Numbered from the stretch's first letter, positions 36,725 through 46,464 are shown. The stretch is 64,000 bases of DNA from Clostridium sp. DSM 17811 (GCF_018861905.1 NZ_JAHLDU010000004.1:227908-291907); one strand, 5' to 3'. Translations and numbers: made by a program. The notes: a model not told the origin generated them from the letters alone.

Positions 36725-38443
36725 TTACTTAAGAGTGAATTTCTCAATTTGCTTTATCATAGAGGCAGTTTTATCATTTAGTAATTGAGCAGATCTTGCA
36801 ACTTCATCAGAGGAAGTTGTCATTTCCTCTGTAGCAGCAGATATTTGCTCAGCAGCTGCAGAATTTTCTTCTGATACTGAAGATGTATTCTCAGCAGAGG
36901 CGATTATGGTATTCTTACTGTTATTAATACCAAGTATTGAACTGTTTATACCGGCTATTTCAGGTAATATATTTTCAATAGAAGTTATTATTTCTTTAAA
37001 TGAACTAATAGATGTGTCTACAACAGAAATTTGTTTTGTAAGTTCTCCATTTGCAGTATCTGTAGTTTCTGTAACAATCTTAGTTTCTTGCTGTATAGAT
37101 TTCAATAAATTATTTATATCATCAGAAGAATTTTTAGATTGCTCAGCTAGTCTCCTAATTTCATCAGCTACAACTGCAAATCCTTTTCCAGACTCACCAG
37201 CCCTTGCTGCTTCAATTGCTGCATTTAGTGCAAGTAAGTTTGTTTGACTTGCAATAGCATTTATTAAATTTGTTATTTTTGTTATCTCATTAACACTATT
37301 AGTTAAGTTTGATATTTTGATGCTAACATCGTTGAAAGAAACTGCTATATCATTAATTGAAGTAGCAAGATGAGTTAATTCATTATTGCTATTTTGTGCT
37401 TTAAAGTTTATAGCATTTGTATTCTTATCAACACCAGTTATAGATAAGGTGATATCTTCTAGAGTTTTACCAAAAGAATTTAGTGAACCACTCATATCCA
37501 TAAGCTCTTGGGCTTGGCTAGAGGAACCTTGTGCAACTTCATTAATTGAACTTGATATTTCTTTAGTTGATGCATTCATTTCTTCGGACAGTGCAGATAA
37601 TGATAGCGCTTGCTCTGAAATATATACCGAATCATGATTAATGTTAGTTAAAATATTTGAAATTGAAGTTATAGTTTTTATTAATGCAGTATTCATTGTG
37701 CCAAATTCGTTACTTAGTTCCGTATCAATTTTTACTGTAAAATCGCCATTAGATAATATATGGAGTTTATCTGTAAATTCTTTAATAGAAGCTTTTAATA
37801 CCAAAATAATAAGTAGAGATATTGTTGATAATATTAAAATAGACAATAAAAATATAATTCCAAATGTAATTCTACTACTATTATACAAATTCCTAGATTT
37901 ATCATTTTGAAGCTGAGCAATATGTTTTTGATAATCTACAAGGTCTGTAATATTTTTAGCAAGAATTGTACCAAACACACCCATATCAACATTTGTTATT
38001 TGCTTATCAGGAACAAGATTTCGTCTTCTTTGGTCAATTATATTTGGGATGAAAGAGTAATAATGTTCATAAGCATCCTTAGCTGATTTTACTAAAGCAG
38101 CTTCTGTTGAATCACCTTTCGATGTTATGACTTGTCTATTAATAATTGTAGTGATTTTACTGTTTAAATCTAACATCCCAGTTTCATTTTTTTCATCAAA
38201 GGGCCTATCAATTATTTTAGTTAAAGTATTTCGAAGGACACCCATATATCCATTAACATCACCCCAATCTTTAAGCTTTGGAATAACGTTACTGTTAACA
38301 TCATTACTAATAGCATACATTTTACTAGTATTAGTATAACCAATAGCGCCTACTGAGAGTATTGCAAGTAATGATATGATCCAAATTATTATTATGTTTG
38401 TTGTAATTTTTGTATTCTTTATTTTTTTAAAATTCATTTTCAT
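36725..38443 (-). CDS. Methyl-accepting chemotaxis protein with four-helix sensor
   Basis: This 572-residue receptor is unrelated in detail to the tandem trio at 2-7.8 kb. TM1 is at about residues 14-35, followed by a 4HB-type sensor (to about 185), TM2 at about 192-216, and HAMP. The signalling tip reads [22 protein letters not shown], followed by [18 protein letters not shown]. It lacks the KPDY insertion seen in the trio. The start is ATG 38443 after AAAGGTGGGATAATAC. The ligand is unknown; the position beside the molybdenum island is not evidence of a link. Confidence 0.92.
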   Translation of the reverse strand: MKMNFKKIKNTKITTNIIIIWIISLLAILSVGAIGYTNTSKMYAISNDVNSNVIPKLKDWGDVNGYMGVLRNTLTKIIDRPFDEKNETGMLDLNSKITTIINRQVITSKGDSTEAALVKSAKDAYEHYYSFIPNIIDQRRRNLVPDKQITNVDMGVFGTILAKNITDLVDYQKHIAQLQNDKSRNLYNSSRITFGIIFLLSILILSTISLLIILVLKASIKEFTDKLHILSNGDFTVKIDTELSNEFGTMNTALIKTITSISNILTNINHDSVYISEQALSLSALSEEMNASTKEISSSINEVAQGSSSQAQELMDMSGSLNSFGKTLEDITLSITGVDKNTNAINFKAQNSNNELTHLATSINDIAVSFNDVSIKISNLTNSVNEITKITNLINAIASQTNLLALNAAIEAARAGESGKGFAVVADEIRRLAEQSKNSSDDINNLLKSIQQETKIVTETTDTANGELTKQISVVDTSISSFKEIITSIENILPEIAGINSSILGINNSKNTIIASAENTSSVSEENSAAAEQISAATEEMTTSSDEVARSAQLLNDKTASMIKQIEKFTLK

Positions 38444-38467
38444 GTATTATCCCACCTTTTATATATA

Positions 38468-38494
38468 TTATCGTCTAATTATAGGATATCTTAA
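38468..38494 (-). promoter_or_regulatory. Possible sigma-D-like promoter of the reverse chemoreceptor
   Basis: On the minus strand it reads TTAA, 15 bases, then GACGATAA. The -10 element fits the motility consensus and the -35 has one mismatch. Confidence 0.5.
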
Positions 38495-38504
38495 GAGTTC
38501 TGCT

Positions 38505-38551
38505 AATAAGTTCACTAACAAGGTTACTAATGAATTCACTAATAAGTTACC
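38505..38551. repeat. Four imperfect 12-bp tandem repeats
   Basis: The units are AATAAGTTCACT, AACAAGGTTACT, AATGAATTCACT and AATAAGTTACC, end to end. They lie between the divergent chemoreceptor and ABC transporter promoters. Confidence 0.7.
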
Positions 38552-38641
38552 AAAATGGAAGCGTTAAACCATGCATTTGTACAATAATAGGGATATTTGG
38601 TATAATTAAAATATATATATTTATTTAAGGAGATGAGTATC

Positions 38642-39343
38642 ATGCTTATTGTACAAAATCTTACTAAAAAATACTCTAAAGAAATAGCTGTAAACAATAT
38701 TAGTTTTCAAGTTAACGAAGGTGAAATTGCCATTCTTTTAGGCCCCAATGGAGCTGGAAAAAGCACTACAATAAAATCTATTGCTGGATTATTAAAATAT
38801 AATGGGTACATTGAAATTTGTGGGCACCCAAATAAGAGCATTGATGCAAAAAAAATATTTTCTTATGTTCCGGAAGTTTCAGCTATGTTTGATTTGCTAA
38901 CGGTTTATGAGCATATAGAATATATAGCTGCGGCTTATGGAATAGAAGACTATAAGGATGAAGCTGAAGAATTGCTTAAAAGATTTGATTTAAGCGATAA
39001 GAAAGACAAACTTGGGAAACAATTGTCTAAGGGTATGATGCAAAAGGTAAGCATTTGTTGCGCTCTAATAATAAGACCAAGGGTAATATTATTTGATGAG
39101 CCATTAATGGGACTTGATCCTAAGGCTATTAAGGAACTAAAGAAAGCAATTATCGAGCTTAAAGAAAAAGGTTCAGTTATTTTAATAAGTACACATATAA
39201 TAGATAGCGTTGATGATTTCTGGGACAAGGTGCTTATAATGAAAAATGGGAATATAGTTCTATCTGGCACAAAGCAGGAGCTTAAGAGTAGGAATGAGAC
39301 ATTAGAGGAACTCTTTTTTGATGTAACGGAGGGAAATGTATGA
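38642..39343 (+). CDS. ABC transporter ATP-binding protein
   Basis: The protein is 233 residues from ATG 38642, nine bases after AAGGAG; ATG 38633 touches the ribosome site. It has Walker A LGPNGAGKSTTI, a signature region QLSKGMMQKVS (a variant of LSGGQ), Walker B VILFDEPLMGLDP, and the H-loop STHI. It resembles the ATPases of multidrug and bacteriocin-type exporters. It overlaps the following permease gene by four bases, so the two form one exporter. The substrate is unknown. Confidence 0.9.
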   Translation: MLIVQNLTKKYSKEIAVNNISFQVNEGEIAILLGPNGAGKSTTIKSIAGLLKYNGYIEICGHPNKSIDAKKIFSYVPEVSAMFDLLTVYEHIEYIAAAYGIEDYKDEAEELLKRFDLSDKKDKLGKQLSKGMMQKVSICCALIIRPRVILFDEPLMGLDPKAIKELKKAIIELKEKGSVILISTHIIDSVDDFWDKVLIMKNGNIVLSGTKQELKSRNETLEELFFDVTEGNV

Positions 39344-40902
39344 AGCCATTATTTTATATAATAAGAAAATCTATAAAAAATTGGTTACTTCAGTTAAAGC
39401 ATGAACCATTAAAGCTTGTTTTATACATATTATGTTTAGTATCTTTGTGTCTTGTATTTTTTGTTAATAAAGATACTAGTAGAACAAAAAGTATCCTGGA
39501 TCCAATGTTATATAGTACTATTGTTGGATGTGTTATTTTACTATTTACGGTTCCGGACATCTATTCATCAATAAATAATGGAGCTACTTTTTTTAGAGGC
39601 GCAGATATAAATTTTATATTTACATCTCCTATTAGCCCTCAAAAAGTCTTAATATATGGATTTATAAAACAAATATATTCTTCATTTATAGCAGTGGTTT
39701 TTGTTTTATTTCAAGGATACACTCTTAGTAGTTATAGTAATATTCAGTCATATGGGATTTTAGTAATTGTTTTTGGATTATTTATTATGCTTATTTTTAC
39801 ATCAACACTAAAAATATTATTATATTCCATAGCTTCTAAAAGTGTAAAAAACAAAACAATGATAAGAAATATTTTTAAAGGCTTAGGAATAGTTGTATTA
39901 ATAGCGTACTTTATAGAACTATATGTAACTAGGTCACCAGGTAAGGCTATTATGTCACTGTTGAATAGTTCAATCATACCTTATATTCCAGTATACGGTT
40001 GGGTAAGAGAAATTATAATGGCTTCAATGAATGGTATTAACACAATGTTTATTATTTATACTATTTTGATTATAGCATTAGGTGCTATTTGCTGTTATAT
40101 AATTTATTCTATGAAACTTGACTACTATGAAGATGTGTTAGCTTCAACTGAGTATAAAGAAACTGCAATCTCTGCATCAAGAAATGGTGAGCAAGTATTT
40201 ATGAAATCTGGTAAAAAACCTAGAGTAAGAAAAGTCAAGTATACAAGAAAAGGAAAGTTTGCCTCTGCTATATTTTGGAGACAAATACTAGAGTATAAAA
40301 AAACAGGGTTTGGACTTATAAATATAGGGACCGTTATTTATGTTGTTATAGCAATAACTGCTGGTTTATTTAGTCCCATTAAGGATCTAGTAATAATCTT
40401 AGGGGGCATGATATATCTCCAATTAATATTTAATTTTGCAAGCAAATGGCGAAAAGATTTAACAAACCAGTATATATATATGCTGCCTGATCATTCGTTT
40501 AAGAAAATTATCTATGCAACTGTAGTTGATAATATAAAAAACCTTATTGATGGGACTATAGTGTTTTTGATAACAGGAATATTATTTAAAAGTAGCATTA
40601 TGCTTATAATTCTTAATATAGTAGCATTTGAATCAATAGGTTCTCTTTTTATATATGGAGGAATCCTAACTAGGAGACTTTTGGGCGGTGGTGAGAATAT
40701 AGTAACTACGGGATTTATGAGAATTATGATATTAGTTGGGATAGTAACACCTGCTATAATTCTTCTTGCCGTATTATATAGTTCGTCTAGTAGTTTTGTT
40801 GGAGTAGTTATAGCCTACGCCTCATTTATAGCATATAATCTTATATTTAGTGCTTTAATAATATTCTTAGGTAGGGGCGTATTTGATAATATTGAATTGT
40901 AG
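39340..40902 (+). CDS. ABC exporter permease
   Basis: The 520-residue membrane protein has about 10-12 hydrophobic segments in two clusters (residues 20-260 and 320-515), separated by a basic cytoplasmic stretch (KSGKKPRVRKVKYTRKGKF, about 288-306). The pattern GADINFIFTSPISPQKVLIYG near residue 86 is typical of the putative ABC exporter permease family in Firmicutes. It pairs with the ATPase encoded just upstream. No regulator or immunity gene nearby reveals the substrate. Confidence 0.82.
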   Translation: MKPLFYIIRKSIKNWLLQLKHEPLKLVLYILCLVSLCLVFFVNKDTSRTKSILDPMLYSTIVGCVILLFTVPDIYSSINNGATFFRGADINFIFTSPISPQKVLIYGFIKQIYSSFIAVVFVLFQGYTLSSYSNIQSYGILVIVFGLFIMLIFTSTLKILLYSIASKSVKNKTMIRNIFKGLGIVVLIAYFIELYVTRSPGKAIMSLLNSSIIPYIPVYGWVREIIMASMNGINTMFIIYTILIIALGAICCYIIYSMKLDYYEDVLASTEYKETAISASRNGEQVFMKSGKKPRVRKVKYTRKGKFASAIFWRQILEYKKTGFGLINIGTVIYVVIAITAGLFSPIKDLVIILGGMIYLQLIFNFASKWRKDLTNQYIYMLPDHSFKKIIYATVVDNIKNLIDGTIVFLITGILFKSSIMLIILNIVAFESIGSLFIYGGILTRRLLGGGENIVTTGFMRIMILVGIVTPAIILLAVLYSSSSSFVGVVIAYASFIAYNLIFSALIIFLGRGVFDNIEL

Positions 40903-40935
40903 ATTGCTGGATAAATTTTAAATTGAGGTGTTTTT

Positions 40936-42297
40936 ATGCTACAGAATTATATTAAACAAATTCTAAGTTTACACAATTATATAGATGCTATTGTAATGGT
41001 TAATCAAAAAGGTGTTATTGAATATTCTGATAATTTTAGAAAAGATATTAATAATCTTTATGATGAGGAACTGGTTGGAAGATATCTTTGGGACATATAT
41101 CCTAATCTAAATGATGAAAATAGTACATTGTTAAGGGTGTTAAAAAGTGGTAAGGCTATTTTAAATGAACAACAACATCTTGTGAATTATAAAGGCGTAG
41201 CCATAGATGCAATTAATTCAACATTTCCAGTAAAATCAGGTGAAAAGATTATAGGAGTAGTAGAGGTTTCGATATATATTGAACCTGAAAAACAAAGGAA
41301 AGATATAACATTAAGATTGAAAGAAAGAGAGGAAGAAAAAAGGCAACTATATGATATAGATCAAATTATAACTAATGATGAAAATATGTTAGATATTAAG
41401 AAAAAGATAATAAAAGTAGCGAAATCTGATTCTCCAGTTCTAATTTATGGACAAACGGGCACGGGAAAAGAAATGGTGGTTCAAGCTATACATAAAAATA
41501 GTAGCAGAGTTTCAAAGCCGTTTATATCTCAAAATTGTGCAGCTATACCTGCTACATTACTTGAGAGTATTTTGTTTGGTACGGTAAAGGGTAGTTATAC
41601 AGGTGCTGAAAATAGAAAGGGTTTATTTGAAGCGGCGGATGGTGGTACTCTTTTTTTAGATGAGATCAATTCTATGGAAATATCTATGCAGGCGAAACTA
41701 TTGAAAGCGATAGAAAGTTTGGAAATTAGAAGAGTGGGTTCAACTGAATGTATAAGGGTAAATGTTAGAATTTTGTCCGCGGTAAACGAATCTCCATTAA
41801 AATCTATTAGGGAAAACAAACTGCGACAAGATTTGTTTTATAGAATTGGAGTACTTCAAATTAGTCTTCCAGAGCTTAAGGATAGAAAAAATGACATTGA
41901 ATTTTTGTCTGGCTATTTTATAAAAGAATATAATCGAAAAATGAAGAAAGAGATTAAGGGGCTTGATGAATCGGTTCTAAGAATATTTAAAAATTATTTA
42001 TGGCCAGGCAATATAAGAGAATTAAAAAATGTGATAGAATCTGCTTTTAATATAACATATAGTAATGAAATTGCAGTGGAGGATCTTCCAGACTATATGT
42101 TTTCTGTGAAAAGCGAGAAGAATTGCGTGCCAGGTCTTGTGACATCTGATAAATCGTTAAGCGAACTTGTAAAAAGTTATGAAAAAGACATTATAGTATA
42201 TGCGATAAAAAACACGAAAAATGTAACAGAGGCATCAAAAATGTTAAAAATATCAAGGCAAGCATTAAATTATAAATTGTCAAAATATAATATATAA
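40936..42297 (+). CDS. Sigma-54-dependent activator with PAS domain
   Basis: The 453-residue enhancer-binding protein has a PAS sensor (residues 10-115, VGRYLWDIYPNL) and a AAA+ sigma-54 interaction domain (about 140-380). The latter shows Walker A GQTGTGKEMV, GSYTGAENRKGLFE in place of the usual GAFTGA loop, Walker B GGTLFLDEIN, and WPGNIRELKNVIE. A Fis-type helix-turn-helix closes it (NVTEASKMLKISRQALNYKL). It is similar in plan to RocR, the arginine/ornithine regulator. A -24/-12 promoter and an inverted repeat lie immediately downstream, before a DDAH-like hydrolase gene, so that gene is its obvious target. Confidence 0.9.
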   Translation: MLQNYIKQILSLHNYIDAIVMVNQKGVIEYSDNFRKDINNLYDEELVGRYLWDIYPNLNDENSTLLRVLKSGKAILNEQQHLVNYKGVAIDAINSTFPVKSGEKIIGVVEVSIYIEPEKQRKDITLRLKEREEEKRQLYDIDQIITNDENMLDIKKKIIKVAKSDSPVLIYGQTGTGKEMVVQAIHKNSSRVSKPFISQNCAAIPATLLESILFGTVKGSYTGAENRKGLFEAADGGTLFLDEINSMEISMQAKLLKAIESLEIRRVGSTECIRVNVRILSAVNESPLKSIRENKLRQDLFYRIGVLQISLPELKDRKNDIEFLSGYFIKEYNRKMKKEIKGLDESVLRIFKNYLWPGNIRELKNVIESAFNITYSNEIAVEDLPDYMFSVKSEKNCVPGLVTSDKSLSELVKSYEKDIIVYAIKNTKNVTEASKMLKISRQALNYKLSKYNI

Positions 42298-42345
42298 TAA
42301 AGCGAAAAAAATTTTGCGTAAAGGCAAAATTTTTTTCGCTTTATT
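42296..42345 (+). terminator. Rho-independent terminator of the activator gene
   Basis: The 22-base arms starting AATAAAGCG pair fully around loop GTAAAG. The right arm is T-rich. Confidence 0.88.
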
Positions 42346-42376
42346 AACTTGAAAAATTTTTATATTCCCTTAGACT

Positions 42377-42401
42377 AACCTGTTTATAGAATAAGTAGGT
42401 T
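42377..42401. promoter_or_regulatory. Inverted repeat, probable binding site of the sigma-54 activator
   Basis: Arms AACCTGTTTAT and ATAAGTAGGTT, with AGA between, match at 9 of 11 positions. It ends ten bases before the -24 element, closer than usual for an enhancer but still on the upstream side. Confidence 0.6.
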
Positions 42402-42411
42402 GATAGCATAT

Positions 42412-42427
42412 TGGCATAGATTTTGCT
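42412..42427 (+). promoter_or_regulatory. Sigma-54 (-24/-12) promoter
   Basis: TGGCAT, five bases, TTGCT matches the known consensus TGGCAC-N5-TTGCW at every invariant position, 40 bases before the DDAH-like start codon. Confidence 0.85.
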
Positions 42428-42466
42428 ATGTAAGATGTATAAGATAAAACGAAAGGGGATTTTATT

Positions 42467-43246
42467 ATGATAAAAAATGTAATTGTAAGAAAGTTAAGCA
42501 AAAATTTCGCTGAGGGGATTACTACTTCAGATATGGGTAAGCCAGATTATAAAAAGGCTATAAAACAACATGAGGATTATATAGAAGCTTTAAAGAAATG
42601 TGGATGCAATGTGTTGGTATTGGAAGCTGATGAGCGATATCCAGATTCAACTTTTGTTGAGGATGTAGCTATTGTAACAGAGAAATGTGCCATTATTACA
42701 AAGCCGGGTGCAGAGTCAAGAAAGGGAGAAGAAAAAGGAATTATTGATGTTTTGAAAAAGTTCTATGTCAACATAGAATATTTAAGTGGAGAGGCTTGTT
42801 TGGATGGGGGAGATATATTAAGAGTAGAAAATCATTTTTATATAGGTCAATCTAAGAGAACTAATGCAGAAGGTGCAAGACAGCTCACAGAAATACTTAG
42901 CAAATATGGATATACATCATCTACCGCGGATGTACATTATATACTTCATCTCAAAACAGGAGTAGTTTACTTAGAAAACAATATTTTTGTTGCCACTGGA
43001 GAATTTAAGGAACACAAGTTGTTTAAAGATTTTAAAGAGTTTAAAGTAATTAAAGTAGATGATAACGAGGCATATTCAGCAAATTGTATTTTAATAAATG
43101 GGTATCTTATCATTCCAATAGGCTTTAAAAATTCAAAAAAAGCATTATTAGATGCAGGGTTTAAAATCATTGAGGTAGATATGTCTGAATTTGAAAAAAT
43201 GGATGGAGGACTTACTTGTCTTTCACTTAGATTACCAAAGGATTAA
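42467..43246 (+). CDS. Dimethylarginine dimethylaminohydrolase-like amidinohydrolase
   Basis: The 259-residue protein of the guanidino-group-modifying superfamily has the substrate-binding FVEDVAIV (residues 64-71), CLDGGDIL near 106, the catalytic histidine in YILHLKTG near 162, and the nucleophilic cysteine in GGLTCLSLRL at the C-terminus. DDAH gives citrulline plus dimethylamine; relatives act on arginine-like compounds or other guanidines. The sigma-54 promoter and RocR-like activator fit an amino-acid or amine catabolic role. No other catabolic gene follows, so the product's fate is not visible here. Confidence 0.85.
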   Translation: MIKNVIVRKLSKNFAEGITTSDMGKPDYKKAIKQHEDYIEALKKCGCNVLVLEADERYPDSTFVEDVAIVTEKCAIITKPGAESRKGEEKGIIDVLKKFYVNIEYLSGEACLDGGDILRVENHFYIGQSKRTNAEGARQLTEILSKYGYTSSTADVHYILHLKTGVVYLENNIFVATGEFKEHKLFKDFKEFKVIKVDDNEAYSANCILINGYLIIPIGFKNSKKALLDAGFKIIEVDMSEFEKMDGGLTCLSLRLPKD

Positions 43247-43324
43247 ATGTTAACATAATTGGGTAAACTATGAAATACACTGGTTATATGCAGTGTATTT
43301 TTTATATTAGAAGGGAGCATACCT

Positions 43325-43528
43325 ATGAATAAAAATGATTTAAATGAAACAAAACAATCTGATGAACAATCAGGAGATAATGAGGGTGTTAGTGGGGCTT
43401 CAAACGCTAAGGTAACTCATATGTATAACATGCCTAACATGACGAGCGGTCCTAGTGATGCTACTGAAGAAGAAAAAGAAAAATTATATGGGCGCTCAAT
43501 TGCAAACAAAGGTATTAATAGAAAATAA
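43325..43528 (+). CDS. Small acidic hypothetical protein
   Basis: The 67-residue protein is rich in Asn, Asp, Glu and Ser, with no hydrophobic segment. Its N-terminal half looks disordered; the C-terminal part contains EEEKEKLYGRSIANKGINRK. It has a good ribosome site (GAAGGGAGCATACCT before ATG 43325) and its own terminator, which support a real gene. I do not recognise the family. Confidence 0.65.
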   Translation: MNKNDLNETKQSDEQSGDNEGVSGASNAKVTHMYNMPNMTSGPSDATEEEKEKLYGRSIANKGINRK

Positions 43529-43532
43529 TTTT

Positions 43533-43566
43533 AAGGCAGGATGATTATCCTGCCTTAATGTTATTT
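43533..43566. terminator. Terminator between convergent genes
   Basis: Arms AAGGCAGGAT and ATCCTGCCTT (43533-43556) surround loop GATT. A TTATTTTT tail lies to the right. Confidence 0.85.
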
Positions 43567-43583
43567 TTAAGATTAAACTAAAT

Positions 43584-44366
43584 CTATATTAAGTTATAGG
43601 TAATACAGACTGGCTTATGATTTACAGGTTCATCAACAACTATGGCATCTATGTTAAATATCTTTCTTAGATTAGCTTTAGTCATTATTTCTCTAGGGGT
43701 GCCACTACAAACTATGTCACCATCTTTAATTCCAACCATATAATCTGCGAACCTTGCTGCGTTATTTAAATCATGAATTACCATTACAATAGTTTGTCCA
43801 TGTAATTTATTTAAATCATCCAATAATTGTAGAATTTCTAACTGATGTGCTAAATCTAAATAAGTTGTAGGTTCATCTAATAATAAAATTTCCGTTTCTT
43901 GTGCGAGAGTCATAGCTATCCATACCCTTTGTCTTTGCCCACCGGATAATGACTCTATAGGCCTATCTTTGAATTCTTCCATGTTAATTATCTTAAGTGC
44001 CCAATCTATCTTTTCCTTATCCTTGGTCATTAATTTGCCAAATCCACTTTGATGAGGAAATCTTCCATAGGCTACAAGTTCACCTACAGTTAATCCATTT
44101 GGTGCCTCGGGACTTTGAGGTAAAACCGCCATTTTTTTTGCTATTGCTTTCGAACTTAAACCTTGAATATCATTACCATTTATGTATATGATTCCGTTTT
44201 TGGGTTTTAATATTCTTGCGATAGTTCTTAATATGGTTGATTTTCCACAACCATTTGAGCCTATAATAGTTGTAATTTTTCCTTTAGGTATATTTAAATT
44301 TAAATCTTTTACAATGTCAGAATCTCCATAAGAAATAGAAAGATTCTCGGTTTTTATGCTATTCAT
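43584..44366 (-). CDS. Iron-siderophore ABC transporter ATPase (FecE/FhuC-like)
   Basis: The 260-residue ATPase has Walker A GSNGCGKSTIL, signature LSGGQRQRVWIAMTLAQ, Walker B LLLDEPTTYLDLAHQ, and the H-loop VIHDLNNAARFAD. The order TYLDLAHQ is typical of iron-siderophore importers. The start follows TAGGAGGTTCTAT. It is the last gene of a four-gene operon, with two permeases and a binding lipoprotein upstream. Confidence 0.92.
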   Translation of the reverse strand: MNSIKTENLSISYGDSDIVKDLNLNIPKGKITTIIGSNGCGKSTILRTIARILKPKNGIIYINGNDIQGLSSKAIAKKMAVLPQSPEAPNGLTVGELVAYGRFPHQSGFGKLMTKDKEKIDWALKIINMEEFKDRPIESLSGGQRQRVWIAMTLAQETEILLLDEPTTYLDLAHQLEILQLLDDLNKLHGQTIVMVIHDLNNAARFADYMVGIKDGDIVCSGTPREIMTKANLRKIFNIDAIVVDEPVNHKPVCITYNLI

Positions 44367-44395
44367 ATAGAACCTCCTAAGCTAAGCATTCATAA

Positions 44396-45418
44396 TTATT
44401 CTTTCATAATCAAATAAATGAAATAGGGTACTCCAATAATTGAAACAACTATTCCAACAGGCATTTCAATAGGCGCTAAAATATTTTTAGCTATAGTATC
44501 AGACAATAATAAAATTATTGAACTAACTAAGGCTGAAACTGGTAATAATAATTTGTGTTTTGGTCCAACAAGTTTTCTAGCTATATGTGGAGAAATCAAC
44601 CCTAAAAAGGCTATGGTACCTGCAACAGCTGTAGCTGCACCTGCTAGAGCCACGGTATATATTAGTAGCGTTCTTCTTTCTTTTTCTATATTAACGCCAA
44701 GTCCAACTGATAACTCGTCACCTAAACTTAAAACATCAAGGTATCTAGCCTTATAAATTATAAGGCCTGTAAAAATGAATACAAAAGGGAGCGTTGCTAT
44801 AACATAACTCCAATTAGTTCCCCAAATGCTTCCTGAGGTCCAAATCATTATTTTGTTAAAATCCTGCGTTGAAAATCTAAATTGAAATAGAACCAATATA
44901 GCAGAAAAAGCAGAATTGATACCTATACCCATCAAAATCAATCTAGTAGGATTTATACCTTTTTTCCATGCTAAAGTATAAATAAGGAAGGCCGCAAAGC
45001 CTGCTCCAAAGAGAGCTATAATAGGCATGGTAAATATAGTAAGCAAATTTACATCAGAATATGCTTTTCCATTCATAAAATATATATAAATAACTACAGC
45101 AAGTGCTGCACCGGAACTTATACCTAATATGCCAGGGTCTGCAAGATCGTTTTTAGTTATTCCTTGAAGTACTGTTCCGGATATTGCTAAGGCGCTTGCT
45201 ACAAGTAGAGCTATAATTATTCGTGGAAGTCTCATAGTGAAAAGTACTAGTTCCTGTTTTTTATCTCCTTGTCCAAATAATGTTTTAATTACATCTAGAG
45301 GTCCTATAGCAAAGGTTCCTATATTAAAGCTAATTATAAATATTGAAAGGAGCAAAATAGATAAAATGCTTATAATCAAAATTAGTTTTTTCTTTCCTTT
45401 ATGTGTATGTTTTATAAT
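44396..45418 (-). CDS. Iron-siderophore ABC transporter permease 2 (FecD-like), possible ATT start
   Basis: This FecCD-family permease has about nine membrane segments, with SGTVLQGITKNDLADPGILGIS and SPHIARKLVGPKHKLLLP. The first ordinary start, TTG 45379, would begin right at the membrane segment and has no close ribosome site. The same frame is open further up, and ATT 45418 stands seven bases after a perfect GGAGG. It would give the basic leader (M)IKHTHKGKKK before TM1, as expected for this family. It would overlap the end of the upstream permease by seven bases. I give the longer form as more likely. The dimer partner is the permease encoded upstream. Confidence 0.8.
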   Translation of the reverse strand: MIKHTHKGKKKLILIISILSILLLSIFIISFNIGTFAIGPLDVIKTLFGQGDKKQELVLFTMRLPRIIIALLVASALAISGTVLQGITKNDLADPGILGISSGAALAVVIYIYFMNGKAYSDVNLLTIFTMPIIALFGAGFAAFLIYTLAWKKGINPTRLILMGIGINSAFSAILVLFQFRFSTQDFNKIMIWTSGSIWGTNWSYVIATLPFVFIFTGLIIYKARYLDVLSLGDELSVGLGVNIEKERRTLLIYTVALAGAATAVAGTIAFLGLISPHIARKLVGPKHKLLLPVSALVSSIILLLSDTIAKNILAPIEMPVGIVVSIIGVPYFIYLIMKE

Positions 45419-46443
45419 GATTTTGCCTCCTTTCTTACGATATATATGAAGAAAGGTACTCCAAGTAATGCAGTTAATGCGCCAATAGGAGTTTCATAAG
45501 GCTGATTAATCATTCTAGCGGCTATATCGCTAAAAACTAGTAAATTTGCGCCAAGAACTAGAGAACATGGGATTATAAATCTATAATCTGGTCCAACTAA
45601 ACTCATTACAATTTGGGGGACAATAAGACCCAGAAAAGAAATATTTCCGGCAACTGCAACGGAACCACCACTAAGTAATATTACGATTACTATTCCAATA
45701 AATCTTATTATGTTAGTTTTTTGCCCAAGACCTATGGCAATTTCTTCTCCTAGGCTCAAAATGGTTATTTTAGGAGAAAGAATTATAGCTGCAATGACCC
45801 CAAATGAACCAACAAAGGCTAATAATTTTACACCTTCCCATTTTGCAGTAACAAATCCTCCTGCAATCCAAAAACTAAGTTCTTGAGATAAATTAGAGTA
45901 CATTGCAATAGCAGTTGCAAGAGATATCAAAAGGGTACCTAGAGCTGTGCCTGCTAAAACAAGTTTAATGGGGCTAACACCTTTAATAGATCTTGAACTT
46001 AAAAGAAATACTATTATCCCACTTAAACTAGCTCCAATAAAGGCAAAAAACATTAAATCTGAAGAATCGATATTAGCCTTCATTGCAAAGGCTATAGCTA
46101 TTGTAAAAGTTGCACCTTGGGTAATTCCCATTATTGAAGGGTCAGCTATTGGGTTTCTTGTTATTCCTTGCATTATAGCACCTGATACTGCTAAAAATGC
46201 TCCAACTAGAGCAGCTGCAATTACTCTAGGAAGTCTTATATCGTGGATAATCTTTGAGTTTATATCATTGCTAGGTGAAAACATGATACTCAAGACTGTA
46301 TTTAAATCTATATGTTTTGCACCTAGGGACACTGACAATGCAATTCCGAAAAACAATATAATAAGTCCAATTACAATTATAAATGTACTCATAATAAGTC
46401 TATTCATCTTTTTCTTCTTTTGATTAAGTATTATATTTTTCAT
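45412..46443 (-). CDS. Iron-siderophore ABC transporter permease 1 (FecC-like)
   Basis: This 343-residue FecCD-family permease has a basic N-terminus (NQKKKKMNRL), then about ten membrane segments. Family motifs are SGAIMQGITRNPIADPSIMGIT near residue 85 and FLGLIVPQIVMSLVGPDYR near 270. The lipoprotein gene lies 21 bases upstream. Together with the FecD-like protein it forms the membrane channel. Confidence 0.92.
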   Translation of the reverse strand: MKNIILNQKKKKMNRLIMSTFIIVIGLIILFFGIALSVSLGAKHIDLNTVLSIMFSPSNDINSKIIHDIRLPRVIAAALVGAFLAVSGAIMQGITRNPIADPSIMGITQGATFTIAIAFAMKANIDSSDLMFFAFIGASLSGIIVFLLSSRSIKGVSPIKLVLAGTALGTLLISLATAIAMYSNLSQELSFWIAGGFVTAKWEGVKLLAFVGSFGVIAAIILSPKITILSLGEEIAIGLGQKTNIIRFIGIVIVILLSGGSVAVAGNISFLGLIVPQIVMSLVGPDYRFIIPCSLVLGANLLVFSDIAARMINQPYETPIGALTALLGVPFFIYIVRKEAKSL

Positions 46444-46464
46444 TGAAATGATGCACCTCTCATA

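Noticed and set aside
38505..38551. CRISPR array
   Set aside because: The units are 12 bp, imperfect and contiguous, without spacers. No CRISPR-type repeat was seen anywhere in the window.
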